A stretch of DNA of 64,000 bases from DASZQY01 sp035548515 (GTDB lineage Bacteria > Pseudomonadota > Alphaproteobacteria > Rhizobiales > Kaistiaceae). Both the position numbers and the translations under genes were made by a program. The notes below the pieces were generated by a model. That model was not told the DNA's origin, did no database searches, and saw only the letters and a list, made by a program, of their open reading frames with translations. The DNA lies in assembly GCA_035548515.1 (NCBI GenBank), contig DASZSW010000002.1:1-64000 (forward strand), read 5' to 3'. Of the stretch, positions 29,159 to 37,542 are shown one piece after another; position 1 is the stretch's first letter; each line of letters opens with the position of its first letter.

Positions 29159-30886
29159 CTATTTCGTTGGTTGCACACGTTGCGGCTTGGCGCGAAGGAA
29201 ATCGAAATCGCAGCCTTGGTCGGCTTGCAGGACCTCACGATGGTAGAGGTGTGCATAGCCGCGTCGCGGTGTCGGGGGTGGCTCTGCCGCTTCCGACCGG
29301 CGGCGCTGGAGTTCGGCATCCGGCACCAGTAAGTCCAGACCGCGATTGCTGACGGAAAGGCGAATCCTGTCGCCGTTCCGTACGAGCGCGAGCGGGCCGC
29401 CGGACGCCGCGTCCGGGCTGACGTGCAGCACGACCGTTCCGTACGCCGTGCCGCTCATGCGGGCATCCGAAATACGCACCATATCTTTGACGCCGGCCCG
29501 GGCCAGCTTCTGCGGGATCGGCAGATAGCCGGATTCCGGCATCCCGGTCGGGCTTAGCGGACCGGCGTTCTGGAGCACGAGGAAATCGTCGGGCGTAACA
29601 TCCAGATCGGGGCTGTCGATGCGTGCCGAAAGGTCGTCGAGCGATGTGAAGACGACGGCGCGACCCTCTTTCTCGAACAGCCTCGCATCGGCGGCGGCAC
29701 GTTTCAGGATCGCGCCGCGTGGCGCTAGGGTACCGAACACGGCGATCAGCGCGCCGCATGGCTGCACCGGATCGCCGATCGATCGAATGACCTTGCGGTC
29801 GACGTAGCCGCTCTCCGGCGTCAGCCGCTCGCCCAGCGTTTCGCCCGATACCGTCAGGCAGTCGAGGTGCAGCAGCGGCCGCAGCTCGCGCAACACCGCG
29901 CCGACGCCACCGGCCGCGTGGAAGTCTTCCATGTAGAACGGACCGGTCGGCTTCAAATTCAACAGCACCGGAGTGGTGTCCGACAATTCGTTCAGCCGCT
30001 TGAGGCTGATTTCGATTCCAGCCCGGCCGGCGATGGCGGTCAGGTGGATGATCGCGTTGGTCGAACCGCCGATCGCGAGCAGGACGCGCAGCGCGTTTTC
30101 CACCGACTTCTCGGTGACAATGTCGCGGATGGTCGTGCCGGCCCGCACGAGTGCCATCGCCGCCCGACCGGACGCCTCGGCGGCGCGCAGCCGGTCGGCG
30201 TGCACGGCCGGGATCGCAGCAGTGCCGGGAAGGAGCAGACCCATCGCCTCCGAGATCGAGGCCATCGTGCTGGCGGTTCCCATCACGGCGCAGGTGCCGC
30301 TGGTGGTGGCGAGATTGCCTTCGACGGCGCCGATGGTGTTCTCGTCGATCTCGCCGGCCCGGTATTGCGCCCAGAAGCGGCGGCAGTCGGTGCAGGCGCC
30401 CAGCCGTTCCCCGCGCCAGCGCCCCGTCATCATCGGGCCAGTCACGAGTTGCACGGTTGGCAAGCCGGCCGACACGGCGCCCATCAGCTGCGCCGGCACC
30501 GTCTTGTCGCAACCGCCAACCAGGATCACTCCGTCCATCGGCTGGCCGCGGATCATCTCCTCGGTGTCCATGGCCATCAGATTGCGGAAGAACAGGCTGC
30601 TCGGATTGAGGAAGACTTCGCCCAGCGAGGTCGTCGGAAATTCCAGCGGCAGGCCGCCGGCCGCGAGCACGCCCCGCTTCGCCGCGGTGATGAGCTCCGG
30701 CACGCCACGATGGCAGTTGTTGAATTCGGAAAACGTGTTGGCGATGCCGATGACCGGGCGGCTGAGCAGATCGGTCGAATAGCCCATCGAGCGTGCCATC
30801 GAGCGGCGGAGATACCGCGCGAAATCCCGGTCGCCGTAGTTGGTCAATCCGCGCGATAGCCCGACGGACGCGTCACTGTCTTTCAT
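29159..30886 (-). CDS. Sugar-acid dehydratase, IlvD/Edd family (L-arabinonate/xylonate dehydratase-like)
   Basis: This is a 575-residue Fe-S dehydratase from the ATG at 30886 (a TTG at 30901 is possible). It probably converts an aldonic acid to its 2-keto-3-deoxy form. Cluster-binding cysteines are likely those in NNCHRGVPE, VGGCDKTVPAQ and SGTCAVMGTASTMAS. The C-terminal half carries MVRISDARMSGTAYGTVVLHVSPDAASGGPLALV and an ending of the HREVLQADQGCDFDFL type, resembling L-arabinonate dehydratase more than the valine-pathway IlvD. The neighbouring DHDPS-like lyase, aldehyde dehydrogenases and sugar transporter agree. The exact sugar acid cannot be told. Confidence 0.88.
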   Translation of the reverse strand: MKDSDASVGLSRGLTNYGDRDFARYLRRSMARSMGYSTDLLSRPVIGIANTFSEFNNCHRGVPELITAAKRGVLAAGGLPLEFPTTSLGEVFLNPSSLFFRNLMAMDTEEMIRGQPMDGVILVGGCDKTVPAQLMGAVSAGLPTVQLVTGPMMTGRWRGERLGACTDCRRFWAQYRAGEIDENTIGAVEGNLATTSGTCAVMGTASTMASISEAMGLLLPGTAAIPAVHADRLRAAEASGRAAMALVRAGTTIRDIVTEKSVENALRVLLAIGGSTNAIIHLTAIAGRAGIEISLKRLNELSDTTPVLLNLKPTGPFYMEDFHAAGGVGAVLRELRPLLHLDCLTVSGETLGERLTPESGYVDRKVIRSIGDPVQPCGALIAVFGTLAPRGAILKRAAADARLFEKEGRAVVFTSLDDLSARIDSPDLDVTPDDFLVLQNAGPLSPTGMPESGYLPIPQKLARAGVKDMVRISDARMSGTAYGTVVLHVSPDAASGGPLALVRNGDRIRLSVSNRGLDLLVPDAELQRRRSEAAEPPPTPRRGYAHLYHREVLQADQGCDFDFLRAKPQRVQPTK

Positions 30887-30905
30887 GGAAGGCTCGCGCA
30901 AAAGC

Positions 30906-31628
30906 TCAAGCAGAAGTCGCGAGCGCTTGGAGGTAGGCGTTCTTGGAGTTGGGCAGGTGGTCGCGGCACAGCTGCACCAATCTCTCCCTGTCGCCCTGTT
31001 CCAGCGCCGATATCATCGCGTGGTGTTCCTGGCGGGCGGCTTCGCGGAATTCCGGCGTCATCAGGGACATGAACCGGATGCCATGGGCGCGCTGCGATGC
31101 TGCCTCGATCGCACCGGCGAGGAACTGGTTGTTGCAGCAACTGAAGAGCCGGCGGTGAAAAGCGAGATTGGCGCGGAAGATCGCCGAGTTGTCGACGCGA
31201 TCCACCGCCGCATCGTGTTCCGCCTGGATGGCCTTGAGTTCGACGAGCGCCTCCGGGTCGAACGGAAACTCGATGCGGCGCGCAGCCTCTGTCTCAAGCA
31301 ACTCTCTCAACTCGTAGAGCTGCTCGACTGCCTCGGCCGTGTAGCTGCGGACGGTCGCGCCGCGATTGGGCACACGCTCGATCAACCCGATGCGATCGAG
31401 CTCCATCAACGCCTGCCTGACGAGGTGCCGCGTCGTCCCGAACCGCTCGATCAACTCGTCCTCGATCAGCCGTTCGCGCGGATGAAGCCGGCCGAGCACG
31501 ATGTCTTCTTCCAGCCGGGCGACAATCACGTTCGATGTCGCCGGCGCCTCCATCGCAGGTCGGCGAACGGACTTGCCCGGTTCGGCAGAACTGAACTTCC
31601 CGCTTGGCTCAACCCTGCCCATCGCCAT
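30906..31628 (-). CDS. GntR family regulator, FCD subfamily
   Basis: This 240-residue regulator has an N-terminal winged helix-turn-helix (about residues 38-95: LHPRERLIEDELIERFGTTRHLVRQALMELDRIGLIERVPNRGATV). An all-helical FCD effector domain follows (about 105-230), with the metal/acid-binding pattern FHRRLFSCCNNQFL and REAARQEHHAMISALEQGD. It sits 19 bases upstream of the dehydratase start on the same strand and is divergent from the transporter genes. It is the natural candidate to bind the repeated AT-rich operator at 31689-31720 and 40964-40995. Confidence 0.92.
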   Translation of the reverse strand: MAMGRVEPSGKFSSAEPGKSVRRPAMEAPATSNVIVARLEEDIVLGRLHPRERLIEDELIERFGTTRHLVRQALMELDRIGLIERVPNRGATVRSYTAEAVEQLYELRELLETEAARRIEFPFDPEALVELKAIQAEHDAAVDRVDNSAIFRANLAFHRRLFSCCNNQFLAGAIEAASQRAHGIRFMSLMTPEFREAARQEHHAMISALEQGDRERLVQLCRDHLPNSKNAYLQALATSA

Positions 31629-31677
31629 CGATCCTGAACGTGGCCAAATCCGTATGCCGCAATCTAGCGACTAATGC

Positions 31678-31683
31678 ATTATA
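31678..31683 (-). promoter_or_regulatory. Likely minus-10 box for the GntR-dehydratase operon
   Basis: A perfect TATAAT lies on the minus strand about 50 bases upstream of the regulator ATG. The position expected for its minus 35 box falls inside the AT-rich operator, so occupancy of the operator should affect this promoter directly. Confidence 0.5.
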
Positions 31684-31688
31684 CGGCA

Positions 31689-31720
31689 ATACGATCGCCG
31701 ATAATATTATTGATAATCAT
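31689..31720. promoter_or_regulatory. Operator copy 1 of the catabolic regulon
   Basis: This 32-base element contains the 18-base core GATAATATTATTGATAAT (31700-31717) with a central 10-base palindrome ATAATATTAT. It matches, at 28 of 32 positions, a reverse-oriented copy at 40964-40995. It lies between the minus 10 box of the GntR operon and the minus 35 box of the transporter operon. It is very AT-rich against a GC-rich background. Confidence 0.75.
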
Positions 31721-31721
31721 G

Positions 31722-31750
31722 TTGACGTAATTAGCGACACGCGGTACTAG
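31722..31750 (+). promoter_or_regulatory. Likely promoter of ABC transporter operon 1
   Basis: TTGACG (31722-31727) is followed after 17 bases by TACTAG (31745-31750). The operator core ends only four bases upstream of the minus 35 box, the same geometry as at the promoter read leftwards from 40962. Confidence 0.5.
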
Positions 31751-31807
31751 GCAGTCGAAGGGCCGCTTTTGGGAGCAACGGGTGGCTCAGTTTGGGAGGG
31801 ACCTGCC

Positions 31808-33013
31808 GTGACACAATTGAAGGAAGACGTGGCGGCCATGCCATGTCGAGCGAATCGCCATGCCAAGTTGGGGCCTGCTTTCGCGATCGCGGCGGCTGTC
31901 GCTGCCGCCTACCTGCCGAGCACCGCTTTTGCCGCCAGCCCGACGCTGGTGACCGGCACGAATCCGACGGCGCCGGTGGCGCTGGAACCGCACCCGGAAA
32001 TCACCGGCACCGTCTACGCGCTGTGGCCGAACACGACGACGCCCGCCTGGCCGCTCTACACCATTCCGAGCGAGGTCGCGGCGTTCACCAAATACCTGCC
32101 GAACGTGAAGCTCGTTCAGCAGGTCGGCAACAACGATCAGGCGTTGCAGCAATCTCAGGTGGAAGCGGCGATCACCGCGAAGGCTTCCGCTGTCGTGTTC
32201 AGCCCCGTCGTGCCGACCGCCGCGGGCGGCGCCCTCAAGGAATTCGCCGACGCGAACATCCCCGTGATTGCACTTCGCCAGGACCCGATCGGCGGGCCAG
32301 TCAACAGCTACGTTTGGGTTGACTTCCAGGGTGTCGGAAAATTCTGGGGCGACTACCTCACGCAGCACCTGGTGAGCGATGTCGGGCACAAGCCGGTCAA
32401 GCTCGCGATGATCCTCGGCGATCCGACCTTCGAGGTCTACAATCGCTGGACAAACGGCGTCAAACCGGCGCTCGACGCGCTCGTCGCCAGCGGCGACGTC
32501 CAGATCGTGTGCAAGATCGACACGAAGGGTTTCGTGCCGGCAACGGCTCAGGCCAACATGGACCAGTGTCTCACAACGAACGCCGGCAACGTCGATGCGG
32601 TTCTCGTGATGCAGGACAGCACCGGAAATGGTGTCGCCGCTTCGCTGACCAGCCAGAATCTGCTCGGCAAGGTGAAGTACTACGGTGGTCACGACGGTGA
32701 CGTCGTGGCGCTCCAGCGTATCCTGCTCGGATACCAGTACGGCACGTTCAAGCCGGATGGTAAGCAGACCGCGCTCGGCACCGTCGCGCTCGTGATCGCT
32801 GCGCTCACCGGCAAGACACCGGAGAGCACCGGGTACATCAACGCGAAGTTCATGAACGGCTTCTACCCGGACGGAGTGCCGACGTTCCTTGCGCCGGAGA
32901 CGCTCGTCACGGCGGAGAACATGCAGAAGACCGTCGTCGACGACGGGTTCCTGCCGAAGGAGAAGATCTGCACGGCAGCCGTCGCTGACACCGCCTTCTG
33001 CAAGGGCAACTAG
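31808..33013 (+). CDS. Sugar ABC transporter substrate-binding protein
   Basis: This 401-residue periplasmic binding protein of the ribose/inositol type (type 1 PBP fold) starts at a GTG seven bases after GGGAGGG. An ATG at 31838 would give a more compact signal peptide (AFAIAAAVAAAYLPSTAFA). The mature part has LWPNTTTPAWPLYTIPSEVAAF, VVFSPVVPTAAGGALKEFADANIPVIALRQ and a C-terminal domain with VDAVLVMQDSTGNGVAASL and VKYYGGHDGD. It is followed by the ATPase and permease. The ligand is not predictable; context suggests a sugar acid or glycoside. Confidence 0.9.
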   Translation: MTQLKEDVAAMPCRANRHAKLGPAFAIAAAVAAAYLPSTAFAASPTLVTGTNPTAPVALEPHPEITGTVYALWPNTTTPAWPLYTIPSEVAAFTKYLPNVKLVQQVGNNDQALQQSQVEAAITAKASAVVFSPVVPTAAGGALKEFADANIPVIALRQDPIGGPVNSYVWVDFQGVGKFWGDYLTQHLVSDVGHKPVKLAMILGDPTFEVYNRWTNGVKPALDALVASGDVQIVCKIDTKGFVPATAQANMDQCLTTNAGNVDAVLVMQDSTGNGVAASLTSQNLLGKVKYYGGHDGDVVALQRILLGYQYGTFKPDGKQTALGTVALVIAALTGKTPESTGYINAKFMNGFYPDGVPTFLAPETLVTAENMQKTVVDDGFLPKEKICTAAVADTAFCKGN

Positions 33014-33059
33014 CTACCGTCGAGAAGGGGTCGTCGTTGTCGAACGCTCAGGTGTCATA

Positions 33060-33869
33060 GTGAGCACTGGTCAGCAGGGCACCGGCGGCCCGCTTCTCGA
33101 ACTTGCCGGTATCGCAAAGGCGTACGGTTCCGTCGTCGCGTTGCGCAATGCCAACCTCACCCTCCATCGCGGCGAAGTCGTCGCGCTGGTCGGTGACAAC
33201 GGCGCCGGCAAGTCGACGTTCATCAAAATTCTGTCGGGCACCGTGCCGCTCGACAGCGGTGAGATTCGCTTCGAAGGCCGGCAGGTCGAGATCAAGCGGC
33301 CGAGCGATGCAACCAACCTAGGTATCCAGACCGTCTATCAGGACCTCGCGCTCTGCGACAACCTGGACATCATCGGCAACATCTTCCTCGGCCGTGAGCC
33401 GCGGGGCGGGATCCTGCAAGGGTGGCGCCTGAAGCGGCCGGAGATGGAACGGGTAGGGCGCGAAATTCTCGATTCCATGGCCATCCGCATAACCCACATC
33501 GACGTGCCTGTCGGCGCCCTGTCTGGCGGACAACGCCAGTGCGCGGCCGTCTGCAGGGCCGTCCTCGGCGATCCGAAGGTGATCGTGCTCGACGAGCCGA
33601 CCGCCGCGCTTGGCGTCAGTCAGACGCAGGACGTGCTCACCCTCATCGGGCGATTGAAGGCACAGGGCCGTGGCGTAGTCGTCATCTCACACAACATTCC
33701 GGATCTGCTTCGCGTGGCGGACCGGATCGTGGTCTTCCGCCTCGGCGAAACGGTGGCCGACCGGCCGGCCTCCGAATGGACAGAGCATTCGCTGGTCTCG
33801 GCAATCACCGGCGCTCGGTCGGAGCAGTCCGCCGATCGCGAAGGCGTGCGGGGAGCGTTGCGGCAATGA
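33060..33869 (+). CDS. Sugar ABC transporter ATPase, single-domain
   Basis: This is a 269-residue protein with one nucleotide-binding domain only. Walker A GDNGAGKST is near residue 47, the Q-loop is in TVYQDLALCDN, the signature LSGGQRQ near 150, Walker B VIVLDEPTAAL and the switch SHN. Carbohydrate importers of this class more often use a two-domain ATPase of about 500 residues, as the second transporter in this window does; one-domain forms exist in the FrcA/XylG-like subgroup. The GTG at 33060 is the first in-frame start after the binding-protein gene. The stop overlaps the permease start (ATGA). Confidence 0.92.
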   Translation: MSTGQQGTGGPLLELAGIAKAYGSVVALRNANLTLHRGEVVALVGDNGAGKSTFIKILSGTVPLDSGEIRFEGRQVEIKRPSDATNLGIQTVYQDLALCDNLDIIGNIFLGREPRGGILQGWRLKRPEMERVGREILDSMAIRITHIDVPVGALSGGQRQCAAVCRAVLGDPKVIVLDEPTAALGVSQTQDVLTLIGRLKAQGRGVVVISHNIPDLLRVADRIVVFRLGETVADRPASEWTEHSLVSAITGARSEQSADREGVRGALRQ

Positions 33870-35101
33870 GCACTCCGTTGGCCGAGCCACAGAAAAGTTT
33901 CGCCACTGCGCCGACGGCGCGCCTCGATGCACAGCGTGGCAGCTGGCGCCAGACGGCGATTGCCGGCCTGACCGGTCCGTGGCGGAGTCTGCCGCTCATC
34001 ATCGCGCTCGTCGGCGTCTGGATACTGTTCGCCATCGAGAGCCCGCTGTTTCTGAGCAGCCGCAACCTCACCAACCTGTCGAACCAGATCGCGGTCTCCT
34101 CGCTGCTCGCGCTCGCGCTCGTTTTCGTCGTCGTCGTTCGCCAGATCGACATCTCCCTGGCTTCGTTGGCGGCAGTGTGCGGTGGAGTGGCTGCTCATCT
34201 GACCGCGGAGGAGGGTTGGAACCCGATCCTCGCCGTCGCGCTCGCGCTTGCCGCCGGCGTCGTCGTCACGACCTTCCAGTCGTGGATCGTGATGAAGTCG
34301 AAGGCGCCGTCGTTCATCGTGACGCTGGGCGGGATGTTCATCCTGAACGCAGCGCTGATGTGGATGCTGCCGGTGACGCAGGCGATCATCCTGTCGGATA
34401 CGCCGCTGCAGGCGATCGCGGGCACCTATCTTCCGGACTGGCTGAGCTACACGCTGGCCGGACTGGGCGTCGCCTTCTTCGGGCTGTTGCGCTGGAACTA
34501 CCACGCCGCCCGCGTTCGGCAGGGAATGGCGTCCAGTCTGATGCAAAGCACCTTGCTACCGACCGGCGCACTGGCGATCCTCGTTTTCGCCGTCGTCGTC
34601 TACGTGTTCAATGCCTACCGCGGTGTGCCGCTGCCCACCGTGATCGTCATCGGCACTGCGGTCATCCTCTCCTACGTCGGAACGCAGACACCGCTCGGCA
34701 AATACATCTACGCGATCGGTGGAAACCCCGAAGCCGCGCGCCGCGCGGGCATCAGGGTGGAACTGGTGACGGCCATTACATTTTCGATCGCCGGCTTTGT
34801 CGCAGCCTGGGCGGGCATCATCAACGCCTCGCGGCTTCTCGGCGTATCCGCGCAGTCGACCGATCTCACCTTGCTGCTCGTGGCCTTGTCGGCCGTGGTT
34901 GTCGGCGGAGTCAGTCTGTTCGGCGGCAGAGGCAGCGTCTGGTCGGTGCTCCTCGGCGGCATCCTTATGGGCAGCATCCAGAACGGCCTCCAGCTGATGG
35001 CCGTCACCCAGGAGGTCCAGTGGACTGTTCAGGGTGTGGTGCTGGTCGTCGCCGTGGTGATCGACGCTTCGATATCGCGGCACGCGGCAAATCCAACGTA
35101 A
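33866..35101 (+). CDS. Sugar ABC transporter permease
   Basis: This 411-residue membrane protein of the BPD_transp_2 (RbsC/XylH) family has about ten TM helices after a ~40-residue polar N terminus. Typical segments are NLTNLSNQIAVSSLLALALVFVVVVRQIDISLASLAAV and IVTLGGMFILNAALMW. The conserved cytoplasmic loop is YIYAIGGNPEAARRAGIRV, followed by VVGGVSLFGGRGSVWSVLLGGILMGSIQNGL. It is coupled to the ATPase by a four-base overlap. Confidence 0.93.
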   Translation: MSTPLAEPQKSFATAPTARLDAQRGSWRQTAIAGLTGPWRSLPLIIALVGVWILFAIESPLFLSSRNLTNLSNQIAVSSLLALALVFVVVVRQIDISLASLAAVCGGVAAHLTAEEGWNPILAVALALAAGVVVTTFQSWIVMKSKAPSFIVTLGGMFILNAALMWMLPVTQAIILSDTPLQAIAGTYLPDWLSYTLAGLGVAFFGLLRWNYHAARVRQGMASSLMQSTLLPTGALAILVFAVVVYVFNAYRGVPLPTVIVIGTAVILSYVGTQTPLGKYIYAIGGNPEAARRAGIRVELVTAITFSIAGFVAAWAGIINASRLLGVSAQSTDLTLLLVALSAVVVGGVSLFGGRGSVWSVLLGGILMGSIQNGLQLMAVTQEVQWTVQGVVLVVAVVIDASISRHAANPT

Positions 35102-35143
35102 CCGCGGCATCAGCCGCGTTGGTAGTGAGGGGTGGAGAGAAGA

Positions 35144-35518
35144 ATGGCGCAAAGTCCTTTGGAAGCGGGCATCGCGATCCGGCGCGCGATGTTCGGCTCG
35201 GAGTACCGCAAGTCGGATGCCAAAGGCGCGTTCGGCTACCTCGACGAGTTCATCGTCGAGCGCTACTTCGGCGAGCTCTGGAACCGCAAGGAACTGGATC
35301 TGAAGACGCGCAGTCTCTGCACTATCGCTCTGCTGGTCGCGGCGCATATGCCGGATGACGCGCTGCGCGCCCATGTCGTCGGCGCCCTCGCGAACGGCGC
35401 GACGGAAGATGAGATTCGCGAGGTGATCGTGCACACCGGGCTCTACGTCGGCGTTGGCGTAGTGCTGACCGCGCGTCCCGTGGCGGAGGCAGTGTTCGAT
35501 GCCCGCAAAAAGCAGTGA
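35144..35518 (+). CDS. Carboxymuconolactone decarboxylase family protein
   Basis: This 124-residue all-helical CMD-fold protein reads FGYLDEFIVERYFGELWNRKELDLKTRSLCTIALLVAAHM and ALANGATEDEIREVIVHTGLYVGVGVVLTARPVAEA. The RSLCTIALL and EVIVHTGLYVG segments match 4-carboxymuconolactone decarboxylases, but the family also contains lactonases and AhpD-like proteins. It lacks the CxxC of AhpD, so a decarboxylase or lactone-type role is more likely. A GGTGGAGAGAAGA ribosome binding site precedes the ATG. It overlaps the next gene by 20 bases. Confidence 0.88.
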   Translation: MAQSPLEAGIAIRRAMFGSEYRKSDAKGAFGYLDEFIVERYFGELWNRKELDLKTRSLCTIALLVAAHMPDDALRAHVVGALANGATEDEIREVIVHTGLYVGVGVVLTARPVAEAVFDARKKQ

Positions 35519-35930
35519 CGACGCGGTCGCGCTCAGCGATCGCCAGGACCTGATCGATCTCGTCGTGGAATTTGCCTGGCGTGTCGATCATCGCAGCGCC
35601 GACACCATCCACGAGCTGGTCACCGACGACGTCTTCATCCAGATGGCTTACGGACCGATGGTCGGCAAGGACGCGGTGAAGGAGTGGGGCGTGCAGCGGG
35701 CAGCCGTCGACCGCATCACCCGGCACATCATGACCAACTTCCGCTTCCGCGCCGCGGAGGACGGAAAGGTGGAAGGCAGCTCGATGGCCATCATCTTCCG
35801 CAGCGAGGGCCTGGAGATGTCGGCTCCGTCGCCGTGGGCGGTGACGGAGTGCAGCGACGTCTTCGTGCGTCAGGATGGAAGGTGGAAGTTCGCGTCGCAC
35901 GTCACTAAGGATATCTACCGATTGCCGTGA
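35499..35930 (+). CDS. SnoaL-like (NTF2-fold) protein
   Basis: This 143-residue NTF2-fold protein starts DRQDLIDLVVEFAWRVDHRSADTIHELVTDDV, the cone-shaped pocket family that includes SnoaL cyclases, scytalone dehydratase and the small subunits of ring dioxygenases. It continues ITRHIMTNFRFR and ends SDVFVRQDGRWKFASHVTKDIYRLP. A conserved His/Asp pair typical of isomerases or dehydratases may be present (His30, Asp28 region). It overlaps the CMD-like gene and is clearly cotranslated. The specific reaction is unknown. Confidence 0.85.
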   Translation: MPAKSSDDAVALSDRQDLIDLVVEFAWRVDHRSADTIHELVTDDVFIQMAYGPMVGKDAVKEWGVQRAAVDRITRHIMTNFRFRAAEDGKVEGSSMAIIFRSEGLEMSAPSPWAVTECSDVFVRQDGRWKFASHVTKDIYRLP

Positions 35931-36058
35931 CCGACGAGGTCGCGCGGTCGACGCTCACGCGCCGCAGCAGCCACGCAGCCAATTCGTAGCGACTGCCCTG
36001 GCGGGGAGTCGCTGGCGCGGCGGAGGCGGGTGGCATTGCCAGCTCGGAAGGTGTGAAG

Positions 36059-37495
36059 ATGTACGACGCGTTCGGCCTCTATATTGATGGCGTTTGGCGC
36101 CAGGCGCACAGCGGCAAGACCTATCCCGTCATCGATCCTGCGACGGAAGAGCCCGTCGGCAATATCCCGGTGGCCGATGAGGTCGATCTCGATCTTGCGC
36201 TGGCGGCCGCCCACAAGGGCCTCCGCACGTGGCGATCGACCCCACCCTGGGAGCGCGCCGCACGCCTACGCCGCGCGGCGGATCTCATGCGACAGCGCGT
36301 CGACGACATCGCCCGCATCATCACCCTGGAAACAGGCAAGCCGCTGGCCGAAGCGAAAGGCGAGACAACGGGCGCGGCTGATCAGTTCGAGTGGTACGCG
36401 GAAGAGACCAAGCGCATATACGGCCAGACGATCGAGGGCCGCTCGCCCGATCAGCGGCACCAGGTCATCTACCAGCCGGTCGGCGTGGTTGCCGCGTTCT
36501 CCGCCTGGAATTTTCCGATCCTTCTCCCCGCGCGCAAGATTGCGGCCGCCCTCGGTGCCGGCTGCTCGATCATCGTGAAGCCTGCCGAGGAAGCGCCCGG
36601 CTCCTGCATGGCGCTGGTTCAGGCCTGCCACGATGCGGGTATTCCGCCAGGTGCGCTCAACCTCGTCGTTGGCGATCCGAAACAGATCAGCGCGTACCTC
36701 ATCGCCTCGCCGATCGTGCGCAAGGTGTCCTTCACAGGTTCGGTGCCCGTGGGCAAGGAGCTCCTGCGGCTCTGCGCCGACGGCGTGAAGAAGGTGTCGA
36801 TGGAGCTTGGCGGCCACGCGCCGGTCATCGTCTTCGAGGACGCCGATCCGGTAGCCGCGGCGCGCGCTGCCGGCACCGCGAAGTTCCGCAACGGTGGCCA
36901 GGTCTGCATCGCGCCCAGCCGCTTTTACGTTCACGACAACATCCGTCCGGCTTTCGGCGCCGCCATGGCGGAGCTGGCAACTTCGCTGAAGGTCGGTAGT
37001 GGAATGGAGCCAAGTACGCAGGTCGGGCCGCTGGCCAACCCGCGCGGGCTCAACCGCGCCAAGGCGCTGGTCGCTGACGCCATCGACAAAGGCGCCACTC
37101 TGCTCGCCGGCGGCGGCCCGCCCCACGGCATCAACCGCGGCTACTTCTTCGAGCCGACGGTCCTGACCGATGTTCCGGAAGAGGCGCGCATCATGCAGGA
37201 AGAGCCGTTCGTGCCGATTGCACCGATCGTTGGCTTCAGCGATTTCGACGACGTCATCGAGCGCGCCAACAGCGTTCCCTTCGGCCTGGCCGCCTATCTC
37301 TTCACCCGCTCGCTGCGGACGGCCACGCTTGCCTCGGAGGCGATCGAAGCCGGCATGGTGGGTGTCAACGAGATGCTGCTGGCGAGCGCCGAAGCGCCGT
37401 TCGGCGGCATCAAGGAGAGCGGCATGGGCCGCGAGGGCGGCGCGCTGGGCATCAAGGATTATCTCGAGCCCAAGTACGTCAAATTCCGGATCTAG
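36059..37495 (+). CDS. NAD(P)-dependent aldehyde dehydrogenase (semialdehyde dehydrogenase-like)
   Basis: This 478-residue ALDH has VAAFSAWNFPILLPARKIAAALGAGCSIIVKPAEEAP (cofactor domain), the catalytic Glu in VSMELGGHAPVIV and the catalytic Cys in NGGQVCIAPSRFYV. The group with DQFEWYAEETKRIYGQTI and GGIKESGMGREGG includes succinate and alpha-ketoglutarate semialdehyde dehydrogenases. The latter is the last enzyme of the Weimberg route, which would suit the dehydratase and DHDPS-like genes. The ATG at 36059 has a GGAAGG site at the right distance. It closes the plus-strand operon before the convergent gene set. Confidence 0.9.
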   Translation: MYDAFGLYIDGVWRQAHSGKTYPVIDPATEEPVGNIPVADEVDLDLALAAAHKGLRTWRSTPPWERAARLRRAADLMRQRVDDIARIITLETGKPLAEAKGETTGAADQFEWYAEETKRIYGQTIEGRSPDQRHQVIYQPVGVVAAFSAWNFPILLPARKIAAALGAGCSIIVKPAEEAPGSCMALVQACHDAGIPPGALNLVVGDPKQISAYLIASPIVRKVSFTGSVPVGKELLRLCADGVKKVSMELGGHAPVIVFEDADPVAAARAAGTAKFRNGGQVCIAPSRFYVHDNIRPAFGAAMAELATSLKVGSGMEPSTQVGPLANPRGLNRAKALVADAIDKGATLLAGGGPPHGINRGYFFEPTVLTDVPEEARIMQEEPFVPIAPIVGFSDFDDVIERANSVPFGLAAYLFTRSLRTATLASEAIEAGMVGVNEMLLASAEAPFGGIKESGMGREGGALGIKDYLEPKYVKFRI

Positions 37496-37501
37496 CGGAG
37501 C

Positions 37502-37534
37502 GCGGACGGCAACCCGGGAGGGCTCGCCGTCCGC
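37502..37534. terminator. Possible bidirectional terminator hairpin between convergent ALDH genes
   Basis: A perfect 9-bp stem GCGGACGGC/GCCGTCCGC with a 15-base loop lies in the 47-base gap between the two stop codons. No T run is present on either side, so it is either a weak terminator or one needing Rho. Confidence 0.45.
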
Positions 37535-37542
37535 TGCACGTC

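Noticed and set aside
35900..36058. Possible extra small gene between the SnoaL-like gene and the ALDH
   Set aside because: Only 120 bases are free and no frame has a ribosome binding site and start with sensible composition.
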